Made by a program: the position numbers and the translations under genes
Notes under the pieces: model-generated
Told to the model about the DNA's origin: nothing
What the model saw: the letters and a program-made list of their open reading frames with translations, nothing else
Database searches by the model: none
Part shown: one piece after another, positions 57,430-64,000 of the stretch
How the letters are laid out: every line of letters starts with the position of its first letter
Numbering within the stretch: the first letter of the stretch is position 1
Source of the DNA: Clavibacter sp. VKM Ac-2873
GTDB taxonomy: Bacteria > Actinomycetota > Actinomycetes > Actinomycetales > Microbacteriaceae
Assembly: GCF_015351075.1 (NCBI RefSeq)
Contig: NZ_JADKRS010000002.1
Coordinates: forward strand, 62,001-126,000
Reading direction: 5' to 3'
Length of the DNA: 64,000 nt

Positions 57430-59055
57430 TCACGCGTCCGGCAGGGCCGTCGCGGCGTCGACGAGGGTGAGCTCGGGGCTGTCGCGCTGGATCGCCTTGA
57501 GGCGCCACGGCGTGGTGATCAGCGCGATGTGCGTGCCGTCGGACCGGACCAGCACCTCGACGCCGATGGTCTTCGCGAGGGCGGGCGCGGAGGCCGCGTC
57601 GGTGATCCGGGCCACCTGGTACTCGAGCGGCTCCATGCGCAGCGGCGCGCGGAACTCGTTCGTCATGCGCTCGACGACGACCTCGAACTGCATGGGGCCG
57701 ACGGCGCCGAGGACGGGGGCCTGGTCGCCGCGCAGGTCGGAACGCATCACCTGGATCACGCCCTCGTGGTCGAGCTGCTCGATGCCCTTGCGGAACTGCT
57801 TGTGCGTGCTCGTGTCCTTCGAGCGGACCACGCGGAAGAGCTCGGGCGCGAACTGCGGCAGGCGCGGGAAGGTGACGGGCGCGCCGTCGAAGAGCGTGTC
57901 GCCGACGCGGATGTTGGACGCGTTGACGAGGCCGACGACATCGCCGGGGTAGGCGTCGTCGACGGTGGAGCGCTCGCGGCCGAACAGCTGCTGGGCGTAC
58001 TTGGTGACGAAAGGCCGGCCGGTCTGGGCGTGGGTCACCGTCATGCCGCGGTGGAAGACGCCCGAGCAGATCCGCATGAACGCGAGGCGGTCGCGGTGCG
58101 CGGTGTTCATGCCCGACTGCACCTTGAAGACGAAGCCGGAGAAGTCCTCCTCGACGGGACGCGTGCGGTCCTGCTCGTCCGGCCGGGGCTGGGCCGCGGG
58201 CGCGATGGCGTCGAGCGCGTCGAGGATGTGGGTCACGCCGAAGTTGAGCACCGCCGCCGCGAAGAGCACGGGCGTGGTGCGACGGGCGAGGAACGACTCC
58301 TCGTCGTGGTCCTGGCCCTCCTCGTGGAGGAGCTCGCTCTCCTCGACGGCGTTCGTCCACGCCGATCCGGCCGCGGCCAGCGCCTCGTCCGGCGACATGC
58401 GCGTCTCGGGGGCGATGCTCGCGCCGCCGGCCGTGCGGGTGAAGTGCACGCACTCGCCCGTGGAGCGGTCCACGACGCCGAAGAACGCGCCCGATTCGCC
58501 GACGGGCCACGTGAGCGGCGTGGGGAGGAGGCCCGTGCGCTCCTTGATCTCATCCATGAGGTCGAGGGGCTCGCGGCCCGGGCGGTCCCACTTGTTGATG
58601 ACCGTGATGATCGGGATGCGGCGCTGGCGGCACACCTCGAACAGCTTCATGGTCTGGGTCTCGAGGCCGCGGGAGGCGTCGACGAGCATGATGGCGGCGT
58701 CCACCGCGGAGAGCACGCGGTAGGTGTCCTCGGAGAAGTCGGCGTGACCGGGGGTGTCGACGACGTTCATGACGGTGTCGCGGTGGGTGAACTGGATCGC
58801 GGCGGAGCTGACCGAGATGCCGCGCTCCTTCTCCATGTCCATCCAGTCGGAGACCGTGGACTTGCGGCCCTGCTTGCCGTGCACGGCGCCCGCGGACCCG
58901 ATGGCGTGCGCGTGCAGCAGCAGCGCCTCGGTGAGCGTGGACTTGCCCGCATCGGGGTGGGAGATGACGGCGAAGGTGCGACGGCGGGACGCCTCGCGCA
59001 GCACGGGGGAGGCGGAGGCCGAGGCGGGCGCGCGGGGAGGGGTGATGGTCGACAC
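57430..59055 (-). CDS. prfC: peptide chain release factor 3
   Basis: A 541-residue translational GTPase. G motifs: SHPDAGKSTLTEAL, DTPGHADFSEDTYR and NKWDRPGRE. RF3 releases RF1/RF2 from the ribosome after termination. GTG start; the GGGGAG just before it abuts the codon with no spacing, and a TACCAT -10 lies six bases upstream (59062-59067), so the transcript is likely leaderless. Confidence 0.94.
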   Translation of the reverse strand: MSTITPPRAPASASASPVLREASRRRTFAVISHPDAGKSTLTEALLLHAHAIGSAGAVHGKQGRKSTVSDWMDMEKERGISVSSAAIQFTHRDTVMNVVDTPGHADFSEDTYRVLSAVDAAIMLVDASRGLETQTMKLFEVCRQRRIPIITVINKWDRPGREPLDLMDEIKERTGLLPTPLTWPVGESGAFFGVVDRSTGECVHFTRTAGGASIAPETRMSPDEALAAAGSAWTNAVEESELLHEEGQDHDEESFLARRTTPVLFAAAVLNFGVTHILDALDAIAPAAQPRPDEQDRTRPVEEDFSGFVFKVQSGMNTAHRDRLAFMRICSGVFHRGMTVTHAQTGRPFVTKYAQQLFGRERSTVDDAYPGDVVGLVNASNIRVGDTLFDGAPVTFPRLPQFAPELFRVVRSKDTSTHKQFRKGIEQLDHEGVIQVMRSDLRGDQAPVLGAVGPMQFEVVVERMTNEFRAPLRMEPLEYQVARITDAASAPALAKTIGVEVLVRSDGTHIALITTPWRLKAIQRDSPELTLVDAATALPDA

Positions 59056-59061
59056 CTCCCC

Positions 59062-59067
59062 ATGGTA
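59062..59067 (-). promoter_or_regulatory. -10 element, leaderless prfC promoter
   Basis: TACCAT on the minus strand, separated from the prfC GTG by six bases (GGGGAG). Confidence 0.5.
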
Positions 59068-59107
59068 CGAGGCCGTCCCGTGAGGGTCCGCGTCGGGCCG
59101 GGCGCGC

Positions 59108-59172
59108 GGGCCCCGGGTCAGGGCCCCGGGTCAGGTCGCCCGGGTCAGGTCGCCCGGGTCAGCGCGCCCGGA
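59108..59172. repeat. short GC-rich tandem repeat
   Basis: About four imperfect copies of a 13-15-base unit (GCCCCGGGTCAGG, then GCCCGGGTCAGGTC) lie between prfC and the merR-like gene, overlapping the merR stop. Likely slippage-prone. No function is apparent. Confidence 0.7.
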
Positions 59173-59548
59173 GGCGGTCGAGGAACTCGTCGGCCATGGC
59201 GAGGTGCTCGGCGAGGCGGCGGCGGCGCTCCTCCGCGTCGACGACGAACGCGGCGAGATCCGCCCGCAGCGCGGTCGTGTCGTCACCCGGGTCGGCGGCG
59301 TCGAGGGCGTTCGTGACCTCGAGCAGGCGCATCATCTCCTCGAGCGAGAAGCCGAGCGGCTTCATCCGGCGGATGAGCAGCAGGCGCTCGAGGTCCTCGG
59401 CGGTGTAGAGGCGGAAGCCCCCCTCGGAGCGGCCGGACGGGCGCAGGAGACCGGTCTCGTCGTAGTGGCGGAGCGTGCGGTGCGACATGCCGGTGCGCTC
59501 GGCGAGCTCGCCGATCTGCATGGTCGCCGGGCCGGCGGGTCGCGTCAT
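59159..59548 (-). CDS. MerR family transcriptional regulator
   Basis: A 129-residue regulator with an N-terminal winged helix (MQIGELAERTGMSHRTLRHYDETGLL) and a C-terminal coiled coil. No metal-binding cysteine cluster is visible, so the signal is unlikely to be a metal. The ATG at 59548 has GGAGG five bases upstream; a shorter start at 59521 is possible. Target unknown; it is divergent from the glycosyltransferase gene. Confidence 0.85.
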   Translation of the reverse strand: MTRPAGPATMQIGELAERTGMSHRTLRHYDETGLLRPSGRSEGGFRLYTAEDLERLLLIRRMKPLGFSLEEMMRLLEVTNALDAADPGDDTTALRADLAAFVVDAEERRRRLAEHLAMADEFLDRLRAR

Positions 59549-59771
59549 GCGGGCCTCCAGACGGGCTCTCCCCCGGCAGGGGAGGGGTGCGGGTTGCGGA
59601 CGGGCGACCGCATCCGCCCATTGTCGCCGATCGGGGGCGCCCGGCACCCGCCCCCGTCCGGGCGGCGTCGCGGGGAGGACAGGGGCGGCGTGGCGGATGT
59701 CGCGGCGGACGGCCGGATGGCGCGCCGCGCGGACCGGCGTCGCTCCGGCGAGCGTGCGCGGGCGTCGCTCG

Positions 59772-59777
59772 TAGGAT
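59772..59777 (+). promoter_or_regulatory. -10 element, leaderless mshA-like promoter
   Basis: TAGGAT lies seven bases before the ATG at 59785. Confidence 0.55.
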
Positions 59778-59784
59778 CGGGCGC

Positions 59785-61011
59785 ATGAGGATCGCGTTCG
59801 TCTCGCTGCACACGTCCCCGATCCAGAAGCCCAGCACAGGCGACGCCGGCGGGCTCAACGTCTACCTGCTGGAGCTGGCGCGGAGCCTCGGCAGGCAGGG
59901 GCACGAGGTGCAGCTGATCACGCGCGCCACGGATCCGGCTGACCCCGCTGCGCTCCCCGTCGCGCCGGGCGTCGAGCTCCTCGCGCTGCGGGCCGGGCCG
60001 ACGGGGCCGATCGCCAAGGAGGACCTGCCCGGGATCACCGACGCCTTCGCCGTGGCGCTCGCCGCGCTGCCGCCGGCGGACGTCGTGCACGCGCACTACT
60101 GGCTCTCCGCCGTCGCGGCGCTGCCGGTGGCGCGCGCGTGGGGCGTGCCGCACGTGCTGACGCTGCACTCGGTCTCCGCGGGCAAGAACCGCCGGCTCGT
60201 GGCGGGGGACACCCCGGAGCCGGCGTCCCGGCTCGCGGACGAGGGGCGGCTCGTGCGCGCGTCCGACCTGGTGGTGGCGTCCGCGGAGTCGGAGAGGCGG
60301 CTGCTCGTGGAGGCCTACGACGCGGATCCCGCCGCGGTGCACGTCGTGGCGCCGGGCGTGGAGGAGGCGTTCCTGCGGGAGCCGTCGGGCCGCGACGGAG
60401 GCGGGCGGGTGCGCATCGTGCTGCTCGGGCGGATCCAGCCGCTCAAGGGCCAGGACGTCGCGCTGCGGGCGCTCGCCCTGCTGGATCCCGCGACCCGGCC
60501 GCTGCTCGTGATCGCCGGCGGGGTCTCGCCCGGCCGGGACGCCTACGCGGCGAGCCTGCACGCGCTCGTCGGCTCGCTCGGCCTCGAGGACGACGTCGTC
60601 TTCACGGGCCCGCTCGACCGGGCCGGGACCGCGCGGACGCTCGCCGGCGCGCACCTCGCGCTCATGCCGTCGGCGGCGGAGACCTACGGGCTCGTGGCGC
60701 TCGAGGCGGCCGCGTGCGGCACGCCCGTCGTCGCGTCGCGGACCGAGGGGCTCGTCGACTCGGTGCGGGACGGCGTGAGCGGCGTGTTCGTGCCGTCGCG
60801 GGATCCCGCCGACTGGGCCCGCGCGATCCGCGACCTGCTGGCCGACCCGCCCGCGCTGGCGCGACTGTCGGCGTCGGCGCGCGAGCACGCGTCCCGACGC
60901 ACGTGGGACGTCGCGGCGGCCGACGTGGCGGAGGAGTACCGGGCGCTGCGGGAGCGCGGAGCGGCGGGAGGCGCGCGTCACGCGGATCCGGTCGCGGGCG
61001 CGCCGTCCTGA
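59785..61011 (+). CDS. mshA: glycosyltransferase family 4, MshA-like
   Basis: A 408-residue GT4 enzyme. The N-terminus (SLHTSP, TGDAGGLNVYLLELARSL) closely follows the pattern of MshA, which adds GlcNAc to inositol-3-phosphate in mycothiol synthesis. The C-terminal Rossmann half has the nucleotide-sugar motif with EX7E (SAAETYGLVALEAAACGTPVV). Other GT4 functions, such as glycolipid or glycan synthesis, cannot be excluded. It stands alone and converges on glycerate kinase. Confidence 0.75.
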   Translation: MRIAFVSLHTSPIQKPSTGDAGGLNVYLLELARSLGRQGHEVQLITRATDPADPAALPVAPGVELLALRAGPTGPIAKEDLPGITDAFAVALAALPPADVVHAHYWLSAVAALPVARAWGVPHVLTLHSVSAGKNRRLVAGDTPEPASRLADEGRLVRASDLVVASAESERRLLVEAYDADPAAVHVVAPGVEEAFLREPSGRDGGGRVRIVLLGRIQPLKGQDVALRALALLDPATRPLLVIAGGVSPGRDAYAASLHALVGSLGLEDDVVFTGPLDRAGTARTLAGAHLALMPSAAETYGLVALEAAACGTPVVASRTEGLVDSVRDGVSGVFVPSRDPADWARAIRDLLADPPALARLSASAREHASRRTWDVAAADVAEEYRALRERGAAGGARHADPVAGAPS

Positions 61012-61035
61012 GCCCGGGCGATCAGCCCGCCGGCC

Positions 61036-62154
61036 TCAGCCCATCCACTCCCCACCGCGCGCCACGTCCTCGGCGGCGCGCTCGAGCCAGGTCACGGCGT
61101 CCGCGCGCGCTGCCTCGGCGGATCCGGCGAGGTCCGTGAGGGAGCGCACGGCCGCGAACCCGTCGGTGGGGGCGTCCACCGCGCCGGCCACGAGGATCGC
61201 CGCGGTCGCGTGCGCCCGGGCCAGGTCGAGCACGCGCGAGGCCACCTTGCCCGTCCGCGACTGCGCATCGAAGCGGCCCTCGCCCGTGATCACCACGTCG
61301 GCGTCGGCGATGAGGGCGGCGAGGCCGATCGCGTCGGCCACTCCGGCGGATCCGGATCCCCCGACCGCGCCCCACGCGAGGAGACCGGCGGCCGTGCCGC
61401 CCGCCGCGCCGGCGCCCGCGATGGCCGGATCCACGCCGAGGAGCCCGCCGAGGTGCGCCAGGCCGGCGTCGAGCGCGAGGATCCGGGTCGGTGTCGCGCC
61501 CTTCTGCGGGCCGTAGACGGCGGCCGCGCCCCCGGGCCCGGTGAGGGGAGCGCGGACGTCGCCGAGGATCCGGGCACCGCCCGCCGGCAGCGCCCGCATC
61601 CCGGAGAGGTCGACCGACGCGATGCTCGTGAGCGCGCCGCCACCGTCGTCGTCGGCCGGGGAGCCGTCGGCGCGCGCGAACCGGGCGCCCAGCTCCCGGA
61701 GCGCGCCCACGCCGCCGTCCGTCGAGGAGCTGCCGCCGAGCGCGAGCAGCAGGCGGGTGACGCCGGCGTCGAGCGCCGCGCGGATCGCCTGGCCGAAGCC
61801 GCGGGTGTGGGCGGCGAGCGGGCGGAGCGGATCCAGCAGCGTGATCCCGCTCGTCGACGCGACCTCCACGACGGCCGTGCCGTCGGGCAGGAGGAGCCAG
61901 TGCGCGTCGACCGGCCGGTCGTCGGGTCCCGTGACGCGGACGGGGACGCGGCGCGCTCCCGGGACGGCCGCCGCGAGCACGTCGAGCGTGCCCTGCCCGC
62001 CGTCGGCCATGGGCGCGACGACCACGTGGTCGCCGGGGCGCGCGTGGATCCAGCCGCGGCGGAGGGCGTCGGCGGCCTCGACGGCGGTGGCGGATCCGGT
62101 GAGCGAGTCGGGCGACATGACGACGCGCAGCGGGCGGGGAGCGGCGGTGCTCAT
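61036..62154 (-). CDS. glycerate kinase
   Basis: A 372-residue kinase of the GarK/GlxK fold (DUF1537-unrelated). Motifs: VVMSPDSLTGS (N-terminus), VVAPMADGGQGTLD, ALGGSSSTDGGVG and TGEGRFDAQSRTGKV. It phosphorylates glycerate for entry into glycolysis. The ATG is preceded by CAGACT and six bases, a near match to the leaderless -10 pattern of this window. Confidence 0.92.
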   Translation of the reverse strand: MSTAAPRPLRVVMSPDSLTGSATAVEAADALRRGWIHARPGDHVVVAPMADGGQGTLDVLAAAVPGARRVPVRVTGPDDRPVDAHWLLLPDGTAVVEVASTSGITLLDPLRPLAAHTRGFGQAIRAALDAGVTRLLLALGGSSSTDGGVGALRELGARFARADGSPADDDGGGALTSIASVDLSGMRALPAGGARILGDVRAPLTGPGGAAAVYGPQKGATPTRILALDAGLAHLGGLLGVDPAIAGAGAAGGTAAGLLAWGAVGGSGSAGVADAIGLAALIADADVVITGEGRFDAQSRTGKVASRVLDLARAHATAAILVAGAVDAPTDGFAAVRSLTDLAGSAEAARADAVTWLERAAEDVARGGEWMG

Positions 62155-62246
62155 GCCGCCAGTCTGCCGGACGGGGAGGACGGGCCGGCGGGCGACCGGA
62201 GCCGTTGGGGGGAGCCCCGAGGCCTCCCCGCCGTCGCGTCACCCGA

Positions 62247-63131
62247 TCAGTCGGGCGCGACGCCCTCCCGGTGGGCGAGCAGCGCCGCGCCGACCAGCCC
62301 GGCGTCGTTGCCCCGGCTGGCCGCGATGATCTCCGTGTCGAGGCGCAGGAAGCCCGCGAACCGCGCGAACTCGTGCGCCGCGGCACCGCCCACGACGATG
62401 AGGTCGGGCGACATGATCGCCTCGAGGTGCCGGTAGTACAGCTCCAGCCGGGCCGCCCAGGTCTCGAAGGTGAGCCCCTCGCGTCGCACCGCGGAGAACG
62501 CGGCCTGCATCTCGTAGTCGCCGCCGTCGATGTGGACGTGGCCGAGCTCGCTGTTCGGGATCAGCGTCCCGTCGTGCAGGAGCGCCGTGCCGATGCCGGT
62601 GCCGAGCGTCGTGAGGATCACCAGGCCGCCGCGGCCCTGCAGCACGCCGTACTCGAGCTCCGCCACCCCCGCGGCGTCGGCGTCGTTGACGGTGAGGACG
62701 TCGATCCCGCTGCGCTCGCGGATGGCGGTGCGCGCGTCCATCCCGAGCCAGCGGTCGGAGATGTGGGCCGAGGAGCGCACGATGCCGTTCCGCACGATGC
62801 CGGGGACGCCGACGCCCACGGGCAGGTCCTCGTCCGGCGTCAGCTCCAGCACGATCTCGGCGATCACGTCCGCGATGTCCTCGGGCTCGCCCCCCACCGG
62901 CTTCGCCACGGTCATGCGCTCGGTGAGGCGGATCCCCGTGGTGACGTCGACGATGCCCGCCTTGAGCGTCGTGCCGCCGATGTCGATGCCGAGCGCCAGC
63001 CGGTCGCGCCGTGCGAGGGCAGCCTCCGCGCCCTCGGGGGCGGCGACGACGGCGCGGTCGACGGGGATGAAGCCGAGGGCCGCCCGGCCGTCGTCGGAGG
63101 GGTGCCGCGGCGCGGTCTCGGGCTGGGGCAC
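62247..63131 (-). CDS. ppgK: polyphosphate-dependent glucokinase PpgK (ROK)
   Basis: A 294-residue ROK kinase. N-terminal phosphate-binding motif LGIDIGGTTLKAGIVD, catalytic NDADAAGV, TLGTGIGTALLHDGTL and ELGHVHIDGGDYE. PpgK phosphorylates glucose with polyphosphate or ATP and is typical of actinobacteria. It lacks the CxCG zinc motif of other ROK members. The start is GTG 63131 with GAGAGG seven bases upstream. Confidence 0.9.
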   Translation of the reverse strand: MPQPETAPRHPSDDGRAALGFIPVDRAVVAAPEGAEAALARRDRLALGIDIGGTTLKAGIVDVTTGIRLTERMTVAKPVGGEPEDIADVIAEIVLELTPDEDLPVGVGVPGIVRNGIVRSSAHISDRWLGMDARTAIRERSGIDVLTVNDADAAGVAELEYGVLQGRGGLVILTTLGTGIGTALLHDGTLIPNSELGHVHIDGGDYEMQAAFSAVRREGLTFETWAARLELYYRHLEAIMSPDLIVVGGAAAHEFARFAGFLRLDTEIIAASRGNDAGLVGAALLAHREGVAPD

Positions 63132-63244
63132 GGCGGGGCCTCTCGGTTGCGGGTTGCGGGGCGCGGCTGCGCGGGGTTCGGAGCGGCAGATCGAGCGGAC
63201 CCGATGCGCGGATCCCCGGCCGTCGGCCGCGGTGCCGCCGCGCG

Positions 63245-63361
63245 TCAGAACGCCCGGTTCGCGTAGACGATCCCGCAGGCCACGCCCACGGCGCAGACGA
63301 CCGCGAGCCCGACGACCGCACCGGCCGCCGCGGCGGCCAGACGGGGGAGGGGACTCGTCAC
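63245..63361 (-). CDS. small putative membrane protein
   Basis: A 38-residue frame (VTSPLPRLAAAAAGAVVG and a following Ala/Val-rich helix, ending IVYANRAF) starting at GTG 63361. The single hydrophobic helix is clean, but there is no ribosome-binding site of note and GC bias makes such frames common. Function unknown; could be spurious. Confidence 0.4.
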   Translation of the reverse strand: MTSPLPRLAAAAAGAVVGLAVVCAVGVACGIVYANRAF

Positions 63362-63436
63362 GCCCCGAGCCTAGGCCAGCGCGCCGTGGCCGTGATCGCG
63401 GGCCCCGGCCGAGCATCCGCCCAGGAACCCACCGAG

Positions 63437-63442
63437 TAGGCT
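63437..63442 (+). promoter_or_regulatory. possible -10 element of the right-edge membrane gene
   Basis: TAGGCT lies eight bases before ATG 63451, fitting the leaderless pattern seen elsewhere in the window. Confidence 0.4.
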
Positions 63443-63450
63443 GGGCCCCG

Positions 63451-64000
63451 ATGGAGAGAGAGGCTGCCGTGTCCGAGGACGAGCTGACGTTCCGGGCGGC
63501 GTACTGGCCCGTGCTCCTCCTGCGCGCACTGCCCGCCCTGGCGCTCGCCGCGTTCATCACCTTCTCCAGCGACCACTCGCCGGCCCTCGGCCTCGTGGCG
63601 TTCGGCGTCTTCGCGATCCTCTCCGGCCTCATCACCGCGGGCCTCGGCGCCCGCGCCCTCCGCGGCCCCGCCGCGCGCCTGCGCACGAGCGCCGTCGTCC
63701 AGGGCGCGCTCACGGTCGTGGCCGGCATCGCGGCGCTGCTCGCCCGGGACGGGGGCGTGCTCGTCCTCCTCTACGCCGTCAGCGTCTGGGCCGTCGTCAC
63801 CGGCTTCCTGGAGCTCGTCGCCGGCCTGCGGTCGCGCGGCCGCGTGCCCGGCGCCACGGACGCGATCACGGCCGGCGCGCTCACCGTCGTCCTCGCTGTC
63901 GCCTTCCTCCTGGTGCCGCCGGACCTCGTGGTCCAGTACGGCGGGGTCGAGCAGCGCGAGGGCCAGCTCACCGCGCCCGTCGTGGCGGTCGGCCTCCTGG
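63451..64000 (+). CDS. multi-pass membrane protein, N-terminal part
   Basis: The gene runs off the right edge; 183 residues are visible. It has at least four hydrophobic segments (about 17-38, 44-66, 76-98, 103-122) and a short polar loop with VVQYGGVEQREG near the end. This is reminiscent of DUF308/HdeD-like small membrane proteins, with no enzymatic motif. Two starts are possible: ATG 63451 (leaderless) or GTG 63469 with GAGAGAGAGG upstream. Function unknown. Confidence 0.75.
   Translation, partial: MEREAAVSEDELTFRAAYWPVLLLRALPALALAAFITFSSDHSPALGLVAFGVFAILSGLITAGLGARALRGPAARLRTSAVVQGALTVVAGIAALLARDGGVLVLLYAVSVWAVVTGFLELVAGLRSRGRVPGATDAITAGALTVVLAVAFLLVPPDLVVQYGGVEQREGQLTAPVVAVGLL

Overview
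The window is chromosomal DNA of very high GC content. Genes often start with GTG and are packed into short operons. It contains the chromosome origin of an actinobacterium: dnaA, dnaN, a short gnd, recF, dciA, gyrB, gyrA and a DUF3566 gene followed by tRNA-Ile and tRNA-Ala lie on one side, and rpmH, rnpA, yidD, yidC, khpB, rsmG, parA and parB on the other. The FhaA/FhaB/PstP/RodA/PbpA/PknA/PknB cluster, crgA, a class E sortase, a polyphosphate-type glucokinase and an MshA-like glycosyltransferase fit a member of the Microbacteriaceae, most like Clavibacter. The genus is inferred from gene order and composition, not from a database search. I see no rRNA operon, insertion sequence, prophage, CRISPR array or clear island.

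Layout. 1-7.5 kb is a peripheral metabolic segment: the end of a ROK protein, an M81 metallopeptidase, a sugar-phosphate isomerase/epimerase coupled to a Gfo/Idh/MocA dehydrogenase, a RecQ helicase, and a divergent pair made of a degenerate CobW-like protein and a cysteine-free ribosomal protein L36, with a Zur-like palindrome between them. 7.5-11.7 kb is an operon of mprF with a two-component system. 11.8-21.3 kb holds tRNA-Leu and the growth and division signalling cluster. 21.4-25.9 kb holds pabA, a 52-residue membrane protein, a class E sortase, crgA, a rhomboid protease, a cyclophilin and a membrane-anchored protein of unknown function. 26-37.5 kb is the gyrase, recF, dnaN and dnaA block. 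oriC lies at about 35.5-36.05 kb between dnaN and dnaA. 38-43.5 kb is the rpmH to parB block with three parS sites. 43.5-53 kb holds ddl, an aminotransferase, trxA/trxB, murJ, a DUF6049 gene and the divergent CCA-adding enzyme gene. 53.2-57 kb is rpsF-ssb-rpsR-rplI and dnaB. 57-64 kb holds a CHY zinc-finger gene, prfC, a MerR regulator, the MshA-like glycosyltransferase, glycerate kinase, ppgK and a partial membrane protein.

How the genes work together. The segment joins replication initiation (DnaA, DnaN, RecF, DciA, DnaB, gyrase), chromosome segregation (ParABS), ribosome and membrane biogenesis (L34, RNase P protein, YidC/YidD) and envelope growth (RodA, PbpA, MurJ, Ddl and CrgA, with the Ser/Thr kinases, their phosphatase and FHA readers).

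Signals that the gene list does not explain are: a compact putative zinc-stress switch; many promoters whose -10 hexamer sits 6-8 bases before the start codon, suggesting leaderless mRNAs; about ninefold excess of GGATCC in all reading frames in the first 10 kb; and DnaA-box-like clusters outside oriC. Most are readings by eye, and each finding names a computation that would settle it.
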